This document shows, in pieces, positions 21,857 to 31,647 of a stretch of DNA of 64,000 bases; within the stretch, counting starts at the first letter, position 1, and every line of letters starts with the position of its first letter. The translations under genes and the position numbers were made by a program. Below the pieces are notes generated by a model. That model did not search any database. It was given only the letters and a program-made list of their open reading frames with translations, and was not told the origin of the DNA. Location of the stretch: NCBI GenBank assembly GCA_964036665.1, contig OZ038530.1:11372501-11436500 (forward strand), given 5' to 3'. Origin of the DNA: Gordius sp. MW1 (lineage: Eukaryota > Nematomorpha > Gordioida > Gordea > Gordiidae).

Positions 21857-21864
21857 TATATAAA
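21857..21864 (+). promoter_or_regulatory. Possible TATA box of BTB gene 1
   Basis: TATATAAA lies about 176 bp upstream of the BTB gene's ATG. In such AT-rich DNA it could be chance. Confidence 0.3.
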
Positions 21865-22002
21865 CCCTATGCAATTGTATTTACTTAAAATTGATTAAAC
21901 TTAACGAACTAAGAAAATTGATTGAATACGCGATGGCAAAATATAACATTACTTAAAACGAAGATTATAAAGAATATCTAAGTTGATATGAAATTGTCAT
22001 TT

Positions 22003-22020
22003 ATATATATATATATATAT
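22003..22020. repeat. (TA)n microsatellite
   Basis: An uninterrupted TA dinucleotide run about 20 bp upstream of the BTB gene 1 start codon, likely in its 5' UTR or core promoter. Confidence 0.8.
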
Positions 22021-22039
22021 TACATTGGTTGGTAGCAAA

Positions 22040-23137
22040 ATGACTGATCAACAAGGTGGAAATGATAAATGGTACGGAACAGATGAGGCGCGTAAAACTA
22101 AAACTATGGCCGATTTTTTGCGTTACTTATGGCAGCAAGAGTGTAAACCCGGCTCTGACCTAACTATAAATTTGTCGGGGTCCGGCGGTGGGATATCAGC
22201 TGATTTCAAGTTCGAAGCTCATACCTTAGTAATGACGTGTCACTCAGCCTATATTGCCCGCATGCTAGACAACCCTGAAGGGTTGCAGGATTTACAAGAT
22301 AACAAAATGTCCTTGGCTGAATCCTATTGGTCAGATCAAAGCGATAGCAAACCAATCGGAGCCGGCCTGGAAATTATATTGGGTGCCTACACCGGCATAA
22401 CGCCAAGCACTTTAAAGTCCATACTCCGATTCGCTTATACCCTGGAGACCGATCACATAACAGCTGATTCCGCGCCAGCCATATGGGCCGGGGCCGAAGT
22501 CTTGGGCATGCCCCACTTACAAAAGATTTGCCTGGCCAAAAGTCCAACGTGCGCGGCAGCTGGTCTCGCCTTGTTGGAAGGGGCTGTACCACCGGAAAAT
22601 AAAGTTTTCGCTCCCCCTCCGCCGCCACCTGCCTTAAAAGAGCCTACTCCTCCACCTCCACCTGTCAAGGTACCTACTCCCCCACCCGCCCCTAAAATAG
22701 TGACTCCCCCACCCTCAAAAGCTGTAACTCCTCCACCCTCAGCAGTCCCTGCTGCTCCGAGCCCGGCACCACCCGCGAGTCCAGCCCCACCCGCCGCTCC
22801 TAGCCCGGCCCCACCTTCTTTGCAAACACAATCGTCACTCGATTCTTCCACCACCTCAACCACCCCCGTTCCCGCTCCTTCGCCCGAACCGTCGTCAGTT
22901 AGCGTGGCCAGCGCCCAGAGCACGGACTCCACCCCTGGGGCAGAGGCGGAACCTAAAGTCGCCACCCCAAAGGCAAAAGGGGCTGGTAAGAAAGGTGGGA
23001 CCCCTAAAGAAGCTAAGGCAGGAACGCCCGCTAAAGATGGATCTACGCCTGCACCTAAAGGCAAAGGGAAAAAAGATGATAAGTCGGGTGGGGAGGGGGC
23101 TGGTAAAAAGGAAGGTAAAGGAAAGAAAAAGAAGTAA
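22040..23137 (+). CDS. BTB-domain protein with proline-rich linker and basic tail (paralogue 1)
   Basis: Intronless gene of 365 residues starting at an ATG in a good context (agcaaaATG). An N-terminal box (KWYGTDEARK...FLRYLWQQECKPGSD, 10-40) leads into a BTB/POZ-like fold: FEAHTLVMTCHSAYIARML, then ITPSTLKSILRFAYTLE and LGMPHLQKICL near residue 150. About residues 188-285 are rich in PPPP and KxPTPPPP blocks, and the last 60 or so residues are Lys/Gly/Ala-rich, ending in KGKKKK. BTB domains usually dimerise or recruit cullin-3 or co-repressors. Proline blocks suggest SH3, WW or EVH1 partners, and the tail resembles that of linker histones. These roles are inference. A close paralogue lies tail to tail at 28860-29888. 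A small hairpin (AAGGAC tgtc GTCCTT) follows the stop codon, and ATTAAA lies at 23219-23224. I do not know a named family with this architecture. Confidence 0.9.
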   Translation: MTDQQGGNDKWYGTDEARKTKTMADFLRYLWQQECKPGSDLTINLSGSGGGISADFKFEAHTLVMTCHSAYIARMLDNPEGLQDLQDNKMSLAESYWSDQSDSKPIGAGLEIILGAYTGITPSTLKSILRFAYTLETDHITADSAPAIWAGAEVLGMPHLQKICLAKSPTCAAAGLALLEGAVPPENKVFAPPPPPPALKEPTPPPPPVKVPTPPPAPKIVTPPPSKAVTPPPSAVPAAPSPAPPASPAPPAAPSPAPPSLQTQSSLDSSTTSTTPVPAPSPEPSSVSVASAQSTDSTPGAEAEPKVATPKAKGAGKKGGTPKEAKAGTPAKDGSTPAPKGKGKKDDKSGGEGAGKKEGKGKKKK

Positions 23138-23165
23138 AAAAGGACTGTCGTCCTTACTCCTACAT
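23138..23165 (+). terminator. Small hairpin directly after the BTB gene 1 stop
   Basis: AAGGAC and GTCCTT can pair around a 4-nt loop a few bases after the stop codon. It recalls a histone stem-loop in size, but not in sequence. Confidence 0.25.
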
Positions 23166-23224
23166 ACACATCTTTTTAAATATTCAACATTTATTATTCT
23201 TATGTATCACAATAACAAATTAAA

Positions 23225-24065
23225 ATGTGGCAAACAAAATTCGTGTTCATAGACATAGCCCGAATTTGTCTAACCTTGAGAGAAGCAGAGTGTTGATTTT
23301 AAGAAATCAGTTTTCGATTCAATCAATGAAAATTCTTTTTTTAGTTTAGAGGGGCAGACAGCCGCCCCGCAACCCGGTGGCTACAGCTTGGGCCTATAAT
23401 TTTGTAGTAAATTAAAACTCGTTTCCAAAAATTATTTAGCTCGACTCACATATTTGTTGGACTCTCTGTACCAAAATCAATTAGGATAACTTAATATTTT
23501 GTTTAACAACTCCTTACATGGTGTCAAAAGGAATATTAGATAAATTTTAATCAGATATTTACATATGGTACATTTTAGTTTTTCAACTTTACACGAGAAT
23601 TTGTGCGTCATTTGGCGTATGGCAAACCAGTTTACAATTATTAATCTCTTTGGTGTCATGAGGGCATGTACACTTATCATTTATTTTAGAAAACGTAAGC
23701 ATTCTCAAAAAACGGGGGTTTTATAATTACACTACTAACACGTTCAATAATGTTATTGTTTACGTGTCAAGAACAGCCATTGTGAATAACATAGATGCCA
23801 AATGTAGCAAACTTTTTGAGGGTGCATCCATAAATACTTATAAGACTCATAATACTTATATGTTATAAAACGTGATGTTTAATCTTGGGAAAACTATGAA
23901 TTTAAATGAATAATGGGCGCAGCCATGGGGGGGGGGGTGGCAGGGAGGGGTGATGACTCCCTCTAAATCCAAAATTTTGTCGAAATTTATTAAAATTATG
24001 GATAAAACTTCAAAAAATGATCATCCTGCCTCTCCCTAAATCATTATTGCCTCGCTCTACTGTGA
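23225..24065. mobile_element. Two degenerate GCGTAG-family MITE fragments
   Basis: About 23250-23395 has the GAGGGGCAGACAGCCGCCCC block and a gtggctacagc end. About 23912-24062 begins aatgggcgcagcc but its right end stops at the border of the inverted repeat at 24066. The sequence in between is unassigned. Confidence 0.5.
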
Positions 24066-24573
24066 AATCAACCGGCAAATTGTTTGCAGATTCTGGTAGA
24101 GTTTTTCATTGTTAACACAAATATGTTTTTAGTTTTTTCCCTATACATCAAGTTTTTTAGATATTCGCTGTCAAAGTTGCCAAAAACGCGATTTTAGCGA
24201 AACAGCACGCACTTAATTCCTAGTGTTGAAGAGAAGGGAGGGCGCCCTAAAGTCTGGTGTAATTTGTTAATGTAAAAGATAGGGATAGTTAATTTTGTAT
24301 ATAATTTAAAAAGTAAAAGTGCTAGGATAAAAAAAATTGTGAATACATTCCTCTCCCATATATCTACGAATCAAATCTATTAAATAAAATTTTTACCAAC
24401 TAATTTTCAAGTTATTGACGTTTGAAAAACGCTAAAATCGCGTTTTTGGCAACTTTGACAGCGAATATCTAAAAAATTTGACGTATAGGGAAAAAACTAA
24501 AAACATATTTTTGTTCACAGTAAAAAACTCTACCAGAATCTGCAAACAGTTTGCGGGTTGATTTTTCTTGTTG
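24066..24573. repeat. Foldback repeat with about 140-bp inverted arms
   Basis: 24066-24200 reappears as its near-perfect reverse complement at 24429-24573 (both include GCAGATTCTGGTAGAG and GACAGCGAATATCTAAAAAA). About 230 bp of AT-rich spacer separates the arms. No coding capacity and no clear target duplication. Confidence 0.85.
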
Positions 24574-24844
24574 AACCGTGTTATAATCATCCAAATTATA
24601 AGGAAACGAAGGGAGACCAATATATAGGGAGTAAGTAATTGAAAACCCATACTGCAATTATGAAGCAGTATTTGTTTTTTGACCATAAGTTCGTTTTACA
24701 GCTTTAAAATTATATATTAGATGTTATTCAATTTGTAATGCTGTCTACATTTGTGAAAAGGGGCAAACGCTCAATTCCGCAACTTTGAACCTAATTATTT
24801 AAAAGCTTGAAGTATAGACAAAAAAAGAAAACACATTCATGCTT

Positions 24845-24965
24845 AGAGCCCTGCAAAAGGAATTTCTGAGGCCCGAGTTCGACACTCTTTATTTAATTTT
24901 GCCCGAGCCCAAATTTTTATTTTTATTCAGGCCCCACCCGAACCCAGCCCCAATTTTTTTAAATG
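24845..24965. mobile_element. GGCCCGAG-rich transposon terminus (left)
   Basis: Starts ccctgcaaaagg and then carries repeated GCCCGAGCCC/GGCCCCACCCGAACCC motifs like the subterminal repeats of hAT elements. A related inverted terminus lies at about 28065-28204. No matching duplication found. Confidence 0.4.
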
Positions 24966-25439
24966 TAAATTTATGAAATTTTATTCAAAATACCCACCCG
25001 CTTTGTTCATCTATCATAAAAAGAATTTGTCTCCCCTATATAGCCTACTCAACAAATGAATTAGTAAAAGTTTTTATAAACCAAACTTATTAACCCTTCC
25101 GTGGATCAGCATTAGTAAAAGCATGCATATGAATGACCTTAAACTTTAAAGTTATAATTTAGATAGGACTTCAAATCGATCAAAAAATTTTTTATTTACA
25201 TAGTCCTGTGAACATTATTTTGTGCATTATATTTCAAAAGCTTCAATTATTCGCCTCTTAATTCATTTATGCCTTTTTAATCTTAACAAATAAAATTTAA
25301 AAGTTAATTATATTAAAAATTATACAAATGATAATTGTAAAGCAATACAAAAGGATGCACTGTGCCACTTAGATAACAATATACTTTTAGAATATGAAAA
25401 TAGATAGAAAAAATTACTTACCATATTAAAAACGAGGGC

Positions 25440-25515
25440 CTTCGGCCCTGGTGGGAAGGGGGAAGGGGAGGGGGAAGGGAAAGGGAGAGGGAGGTACAGG
25501 AGGGAAGGGGGAACA
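25440..25515. repeat. G-rich purine tract
   Basis: GGGCCTTCGGCCC hairpin followed by GGGAAGGGGGAAGGGG-type purine runs. Low-complexity; it could form a G-quadruplex or triplex. Confidence 0.7.
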
Positions 25516-25635
25516 AAACTCATCTATACTCCGAATAAACGTAGCATATTTGCTATGCAATTTATGGGTGAGAAAGGTGGGAAGGGACGAGAATGCCTAT
25601 GGGGGGGGGGTATAAAATGCCGATTTTAATCTCAC

Positions 25636-25885
25636 TTTGGCCAGTGGTCATTTTTTCCATTGGTCAGTAGCCAGCAGACTGTCAAATAGCCTTTATTTAA
25701 AATATAGAAGAAAAAAATTTGATACACTTTGGCCATTGGTCATTTTTTCCATTGGTCAGCAGCCAGGCGACGGTCAAAAAGGATATAAATACATAAGAGA
25801 CGAAAAAAACGAAAAAAAAATTTGATATACAATTTGGCCAATGGTCATTTTTTTCATTGGTCAGTAGCCAGCGGACGGCCAATAA
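25636..25885. repeat. Three-copy tandem repeat, unit about 100 bp
   Basis: Three successive copies of TTTGGCCAnTGGTCATTTTTTC-CATTGGTCAGnAGCCAG, beginning near 25638, 25730 and 25833. Each is followed by an A-rich stretch. The halves TTGGCCA and CATTGGTCA make each copy partly palindromic. Confidence 0.8.
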
Positions 25886-26148
25886 GTCATATTATCAATG
25901 GTATTAACAAGAACAATATATTAATTTAAAAAAAAATAAAAAATTTGCCCTTTCCATGTATCGAACCAGCAATTAAGAACGTTGGACGGACGGACAACAA
26001 AAAGCGAGCCCATAAATTGCATAGCAATTAATATAATTAATTTTGCAATACCACTTGGGAATGGCAGGGGTGTTTGATACAATCATTTCATCGCCAAGTC
26101 CTGAGCTCCCCCCCCCCCCCCGGTATCTGTATTTATGTATGTCTATAT

Positions 26149-26925
26149 TAGAGGTGTGCACGGATCAAATTTTTTTGATCCGATCCGATCCGAGCGGTTT
26201 TTGAAAAATTTTATGTCCGATCAGTTTTTTAAAATTTAAATCCGATCCGATCCGATCCGAGTTTTTTAAAATCTAAATCCAATCCGATCCGAAATTTTTA
26301 AATTAAAATTTTACGAACAGAACCTTTTATTGACGATTAAATTCAAAATACATAAAAATAAGGTATAGCAATTTTAATAGACCTGAAATAAATATAAAAT
26401 TTTATTTGACTAATTCCATATTATCATATAAAAATCTAAATTTCCTGGTTTAATTGGCGTTCTTCTTTCTTCTAATCTTCCAGCCACCGAAAAATTTCTT
26501 TCCGAAGTGGTAGAGGTAGCAGGTGTTAAAACTTTATTTGCCAGCATATAAAGCCTTGGCAGGACTGTTTGATATGAAAACCACCATTTCAGCAAATCTT
26601 TTTTTAAATCATATTTGCAATCTTCATTTTTTAATGAAAGGTAAATTGAGATTTCATCGGTAAGGTGAGAGGTGGTATTGGGCATCAAAAATGGTAAAGT
26701 AAAAAAAGAATGCAAAGATAATTATGAAAAGGTATACTAAAAATTATTAATTTAATTAATTAGAACTTATTGTTGTTTATTTTAAATTTGAAAATCCGAT
26801 TTAATCCGACTTAAATAAGATGTTGATCCGATCCGACTTCCAAAATTAAAATGTTGATCCGATCCGATCCGAGTTCGGACGGATCGGATCGGATGTCGGA
26901 TCGGATTGATCCGTGCACACCTCTA
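26149..26925 (-). mobile_element. hAT element with GATCCGATCC subterminal repeats
   Basis: Inverted ends TAGAGGTGTGCACGGATC and GATCCGTGCACACCTCTA are flanked by identical 8-mers gtctatat at 26141-26148 and 26926-26933. Dense GATCCGATCC repeats lie inside both ends. The only coding remnant is a C-terminal transposase piece, so the copy is non-autonomous. Confidence 0.9.
26410..26715 (-). pseudogene. hAT transposase, C-terminal dimerisation-domain fragment
   Basis: About 100 open codons whose second half is the classic hAT family dimerisation domain: DLLKWWFSYQTVLPRLYMLA, then PATSTTSERNFSVAGRLEERRT. The catalytic core and DNA-binding domain are absent. The start shown is just the first ATG of the open stretch and not a natural start. 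It is contained in the element at 26149-26925, which has different ends from the element at 13311-14456, so the two fragments belong to separate families. Confidence 0.88.
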
Positions 26926-27118
26926 GTCTATATAGATTCCTCCTACTCAATCATACAAAAATACATTGTACTGCACTTCATGACAGTATTTAATGCTCTG
27001 CCCACCTCTCAATGATCCCTATTCCCTACAATCCCTATGCTATGCGAATGCATATTCCTCTTACTAACATTCTCACACTCGCACACACAGTTTATTAATT
27101 GCTATGCAATTTATGGGC

Positions 27119-28064
27119 TCACTTTCCATTAGTTTATGTCACGCACCGAGTGTCACGCCGAACGCGTCCGCGTCCGCACCAAACGTATCCGCGTCCGCAC
27201 CGAACGTGTCACGTTGTTTATTTTTAATTGCTATGCTGTCTGTGGGTTCGAATCCCCAAATTATTTTTATTTTTTTGATTTTTTTTTAATTTATTGATTT
27301 AAGCATAATCCAGCATCATCCAATTTATAAAATTTCAATTTTATTAATGTCACTAGTCTATATTTAGTACTTAAACCTATAGTATAATGTATAGCTATAT
27401 TTATATATGAGCAGAGTCGTGGTTGTGGGGTATAGCTAACTCCATTCTTAACTTGATCATAATTTTAACACAAATAAACAAACGCATACCAATTTTTAAA
27501 CATAGTATTAGGTCTCTTATAGAATTGCGTAAAAAATCATTTAATTATAGATAGTAGTTTAAAAATTCAGTATAAAAAGTACGTGCAATTTACTAAGGAT
27601 ATTTTTAAAAAGGCGAAATCCTATTACTTACGAGATATTTTTTTTAATAAAGGATGGTGAAAAATATAAGAAACCTGCACTGAGAAAAAAATAAAAAAAA
27701 TTTATCAATATTTTTAATTTTTTTATTCGCTGTAGAAACATTATAAAGATGAAGTATAAAAATGGGAAATATATAAAATATAAACGCGGGTAAGAAATAA
27801 AAATAAACAAATAATAATTTGAAAACGTCGCATGTAACATCCGTCAAAAGAGGTCGGCTGTCGGCCAGGGATTTAAAATTACTTTGCGATTAAAGTACCT
27901 ATTTTTTGTTCAAGGGAATAGCACTTAAAGAGCACTTTGAAATTTTTGAGGGATGCCAGCTATAAACTTCTTTATAAAAAATTAGCACTCTTCATGAAAG
28001 TCCAAGTTCGGATTTGATGAAAATTAAAAAATTAATAAACTCTCTTACCTAGATTTTGTTTCGG
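27119..28064. other. Unassigned AT-rich stretch with a tRNA-like B-box
   Basis: Short CG-rich direct repeats (CGCGTCCGCACC) lie at 27160-27205. A GGTTCGAATCC box at about 27245, as in tRNA-derived SINEs, has no complete cloverleaf around it. Otherwise nothing recognised. Confidence 0.35.
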
Positions 28065-28204
28065 GCCAGGCCCGGGCCTCTAGGCCGGGCTTGGGCCTTT
28101 GGTAGGGCCGACCCATCAGGCCCGAACCGAGCCCGTAGTTCGATTAGATTTTAATCTTTGGATCGAGTCCGGCCCGGCTCGAAGTCGTGTCCCGTGCAGG
28201 GTTT
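28065..28204. mobile_element. GGCCCGG-rich transposon terminus (right)
   Basis: GGGCCAGGCCCGGGCCT and similar blocks end in cccgtgcaggg, inverted relative to the left terminus at 24845. It may be the other end of a roughly 3.4 kb hAT-like element with later insertions, or an independent fragment. Confidence 0.4.
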
Positions 28205-28795
28205 TATTCCTGTTCATTATAGAAAACTATATTAGACTTTGCTAAAGTGTTCCCGGTTAATTCCAAAAACACTATTTATTGACTAATGTATTGATTGATA
28301 TTAAGGCAAGGTCATTTTGTAGCGTTTAAAACATGGACAGCGATTTATCATTTGTTTGGCTACAAAATTTAGGTAGTCGTGATATCTACATAAGAGTAAA
28401 GAAAGGATATTAAAATTGTTTTGGAGACGTAGAGTTGATAAATATTTATCATCTAGAAAGAATGGGAAATATGATTAAAAAACGCTTTAAGGCATGGAAT
28501 TAATTTGAAACAACCAATTTTTAATAGTAATCATAAATTTCAGTTATAAAAAGCAATTTATAATGTGTAAATAAAATAAGCGCAGCATTTTATATTTGAG
28601 ATAAATTTAAAGAAAAAAAGCATACTTTAATAGTATTTCGGGAATTAATATAACCCCTTCCTCTTAATAATAAAAGTGATCCATTCGAAATGACACACTT
28701 GGCTAGTCCAATAACAACTCTTTAATGAAATGCATATCATTTCAATTCTAATTAAATAATATTTTTCATGCTTGCTATATTCACATCAAAAATAA

Positions 28796-28806
28796 TTTAT
28801 TTTATT
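28796..28806 (-). terminator. Polyadenylation signals of BTB gene 2
   Basis: Two overlapping AATAAA hexamers (minus strand) lie about 55-65 nt beyond the stop codon of the gene at 28860-29888. Confidence 0.6.
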
Positions 28807-28859
28807 TTGTTTTAAAATAAAAAGTGAAAAGTAACAGTAATGATAATTCGATCGTCAAA

Positions 28860-29888
28860 TTATTTTTTCTTTTTTCCTTTAGCCTCCTTTTTATCACCCC
28901 CGGGTTTATCCTCCTTTTTACCCTTGGCTGCACCTTTGGCAGCCCCAGCTTCTTTTTTCTCTTTGCCGCCCTCAGCTTTAGCCGCTCCCTTGGCACCTCC
29001 TTTCTTGGCACCGCCTTTAGCAGCTTTAGGATCCGGAGCAGCTTCGGCAGCTGGAGCAGGAGCTGCTTCATCAGCAGCTGGTTCGGGAGTAGCTGGTGGA
29101 ACGGGCGTTGTTCCACCCGGAGCAGGCTCTAATGTAGCCGGAGCCGCTGCTGCTGGTGGAGCAGGACTTGGGGATGGTGGTGGTGCAGGAGCTGCAGGCG
29201 CAGCTGCTGCGGGGGGAGCTTCAGCTACTGGCGGAGGTGGAGGGGGTGCAACTACTGCCACTGGGGGAGGCGGGGTTGGCTCTTTAGGAGGAGGAGGGGG
29301 TGGAGGTGGTGGTGGAGGCGTCGCTACCTTTGGTGGTGGTGGGGGAGGGGGTGCCTCTTTGTGTTCTGGGGGTATAGCGGTATCGATAAGTTTCTTTCCA
29401 CTCTCCGCTGATGTAGGTTCTTTTTCGACACACAATTTTTGCAAGTGCGGCATGCCTAAAACCTCGGAGGCCGCCCACAAAGCGCTAGCATTACTGGGTG
29501 ACACCTCGATCTCCAGCGTGTACATAAACTTGAGTAGACTCTTAAAGGTTTCGGCCGTAATTGTGGTGTGAGGTCCAAGAACTACCTCCTGTTTAGTTGG
29601 CGTCGTAGTTTGTTCTAGCCAGAAGGTTTCGGGTAAATCGGATATTTTAATAGGTTCATAATCCTTGGTAGGATCGTCAGTCTCCCCCATTCCGATCATA
29701 CGTTCAAAAAATTTGGAGTGACAAGCCAAGACTATTCTGTGTGTCTCGAATTTGGAATTATCCTTGCTCAAGTGTACCACTATATCGGACCCGGGCTTAC
29801 ATTCCATCTTCCACAAATAATTCAGAAAAGTGACCAGGGTGCGTTTCCCGGTTTCTGTAGTATACCACTTGGTTTCCGTGGTCGCCAT
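28860..29888 (-). CDS. BTB-domain protein with proline-rich linker and basic tail (paralogue 2)
   Basis: Intronless gene of 342 residues, paralogous to the gene at 22040-23137. It has the same N-terminal box (TKWYTTETGKRT..FLNYLWKMECKPGSD, residues 6-35). The BTB/POZ core follows: FETHRIVLACHSKFFERM, then ITAETFKSLLKFMYTLEIEV and LGMPHLQKLCVEK. Next come a P-rich region (about 172-275) with runs of nine or more prolines and Ala-Pro repeats, and an Ala/Gly/Lys tail ending in KKEAKGKKKK. Identity with its paralogue is high in the N-terminal box and the LGMPHLQK motif and low elsewhere, so the duplication is not recent. The two genes face tail to tail with 5.7 kb of repeats between them. Function is unknown; the domain order suggests a dimeric scaffold with a nucleic-acid- or charge-binding tail. 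Confidence 0.9.
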   Translation of the reverse strand: MATTETKWYTTETGKRTLVTFLNYLWKMECKPGSDIVVHLSKDNSKFETHRIVLACHSKFFERMIGMGETDDPTKDYEPIKISDLPETFWLEQTTTPTKQEVVLGPHTTITAETFKSLLKFMYTLEIEVSPSNASALWAASEVLGMPHLQKLCVEKEPTSAESGKKLIDTAIPPEHKEAPPPPPPPKVATPPPPPPPPPPPKEPTPPPPVAVVAPPPPPPVAEAPPAAAAPAAPAPPPSPSPAPPAAAAPATLEPAPGGTTPVPPATPEPAADEAAPAPAAEAAPDPKAAKGGAKKGGAKGAAKAEGGKEKKEAGAAKGAAKGKKEDKPGGDKKEAKGKKKK

Positions 29889-29939
29889 GAACTTATATTA
29901 ACTTACACCGGAATACGATAACGATATTATAAAAGTTTG

Positions 29940-30371
29940 AAAGAAATTATAAAAAAGAGAAGAGAAAACATTAGAGCTTACATAAAATCTTTAACTTTAA
30001 TAATTAAAAAATGATATAATTATAGATATGATTGTTAAAAAGCTATGACAATTTATGGATTACGTCACAACATTATCATTTTCAAATAATATGGAATTAT
30101 ACTCTTTAGAAAATTAACATATTGTCGAAAGAAAAGCTCAGATTTTTAAAAGGCTAAAAGGTATAAATGAGATTAGTATGAGCAATGCCCTTTATTTCAT
30201 TAATTAGCCTTCACGTAGCTTAAAGGTGTGTGGACAATTAAATAATTTTTTATACGAATTCGCCTAATCAGAAAGTATTAATAAAAATAATAAAACTTGA
30301 CCTAACCCCTTCGCCAAACCTAAATTATTTCAATGCTTTGGTAAAAACATAAAATAATTGTTGAGTATAGA
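29940..30371. other. Upstream region of BTB gene 2
   Basis: AT-rich. It presumably includes the promoter; TTATAAAAG-like motifs occur near 29927-29950, but none can be singled out. Confidence 0.35.
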
Positions 30372-30379
30372 TTTCTGGC

Positions 30380-30554
30380 CATGGGCGTAGCCAGGTTTTG
30401 GTTGGGGGGGGGGAGTTAAATGTTTAAAAGTTTAATTAGGGGGGGGGCAAAACATAATTTTTTTCAATTTTTAAGGGTTTTTGCATTGAATGTTTTTTTG
30501 TCGTTTAGGGGGGGGGGGCGGCCGCCTCCCCCTGCCCCCTTGGCTAAGCCCATA
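30380..30554. mobile_element. hAT-type MITE with perfect 8-bp duplication
   Basis: Ends CATGGGCGTAGCCAGG and CTTGGCTAAGCCCATA, flanked by identical tttctggc at 30372-30379 and 30555-30562. Oligo-G interior. Confidence 0.85.
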
Positions 30555-30562
30555 TTTCTGGC

Positions 30563-31229
30563 TACTCTCCATTATGGACCTCTATATCCTAAATAACGCA
30601 TATATTAGAATTCTTTTTTTTTTAATTTACTTATATATTTGATTCTTTATTAGTGGAATTTAGTCCAATATCAACGTCCAATTCCAATATTAACCCGATT
30701 TAAACAAAGCATTCTATGAATTTTCTATTTCGCACGTCGGTAGGAGTTAATATAATTCCTTATTACCAAACATTTATATGTTAAATTTTAAAAACAAATG
30801 GGAGAGACGGATTGATGAAATTAATAGGGTAAGTAAAGGTTTTTGATATTCTAAAGCTGAACCATGAAGACCCATCTTCAAGGATATTTGTATAAAGTGG
30901 AGCATAAAATTACAATAAAAGTAAAATAAGATGAGTGTTACAATAAATTGGTAGACCTGTTAATAGGTTGGAATTTTAGGAGCGGAATTTATTTTTTAGG
31001 CTAAGGTACTTGATGAGCATCTTATTAAATTAAAAATGTCATATTGCAGCATCAAAAAACTCCGTTGCCATGTCATGGCATTCCACTGATTTCGCACAAA
31101 ATATTTTCTTTAAATTCAGCAGCATATCTCATCACCTCATTTCGAAATTGTTAAACATTATCCATAGCCCCATCCCTTATATTATAGCCGCTTTTCTTTG
31201 TACATTCTGCCCATTAATATCTCTTCCTA
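30563..31229. other. Intergenic, nothing recognised
   Basis: AT-rich sequence between a MITE and a LINE fragment. Confidence 0.35.
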
Positions 31230-31600
31230 AATAGTCCATCACCAAGACTCTATTTAGGCAGGCCAATATTTCGATCTATATTGCGTTTGCATTTCGAGCA
31301 TTTTTAAGATGCGTTCTATTGACGAGAAAAAATCGATCTTAATGGCACGGCTACCGCTTTTGTACGTTATTAAAGGTTCCTCATCTCTCATGAAAAAGGT
31401 ATTGCCAAAAGCTAGGTCAAAAGCTTTAGCAATTTGCAAAAGTTTCGTTCCTTCCTTGTTATTAAACCGTGACGAGACGACCCTAAATTTTTTCATACCA
31501 TTTTCTTGATTTACCTACGTGTTTATTGAGATCCGTTCCAGTAAATAGGTGTCCATCTTTACCTAGTTTAGGTACCATATCTTTGAACTCCATTTGAAAA
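31230..31600 (-). pseudogene. RTE-like LINE endonuclease fragment
   Basis: Read on the minus strand, the region encodes FKDMVPKLGKDGHLFTGTDLN and then, after a frame break, VVSSRFNNKEGTKLLQIAKAFDLAFGNTFF and EEPLITYKSGSRAIKIDF. This is the part of an apurinic endonuclease domain (EEP fold) around the conserved 'GN T.F' and 'TY.SG....IDY' motifs of RTE-type LINEs. Only this piece is left, and it is related to, but distinct from, the longer remnant at 48080-50345. Confidence 0.65.
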
Positions 31601-31647
31601 CAATATATTTTTTATTTATGAAACACACTTTGTAGCGTTGATACATT

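Larger units (their letters stand above)
26005..27118. repeat. Inverted pair of the AATTGCTATGCAATT motif
   Basis: GAGCCCATAAATTGCATAGCAATTAAT at about 26005-26031 is repeated in reverse complement at about 27091-27118, bracketing the hAT relic. Shorter relatives occur near 3937, 25550, 27228, 59035 and 61300. Possibly the termini of an older element. Confidence 0.45.

Noticed and set aside
22453-23169. Open frame of 238 residues on the minus strand
   Set aside because: Antisense shadow of the proline-rich BTB gene 1, with Gly/Val composition and no domain.
27235-27265. tRNA-like B-box GGTTCGAATCC
   Set aside because: No A-box, anticodon arm or acceptor stem could be built around it, and the T-stem has only four pairs.
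28840-29571. Open frame of 243 residues on the plus strand, rich in Gly, Ala and Ser
   Set aside because: It is the antisense of the proline- and alanine-rich part of the BTB gene at 28860-29888; CCN codons read backward as NGG and keep the frame open.
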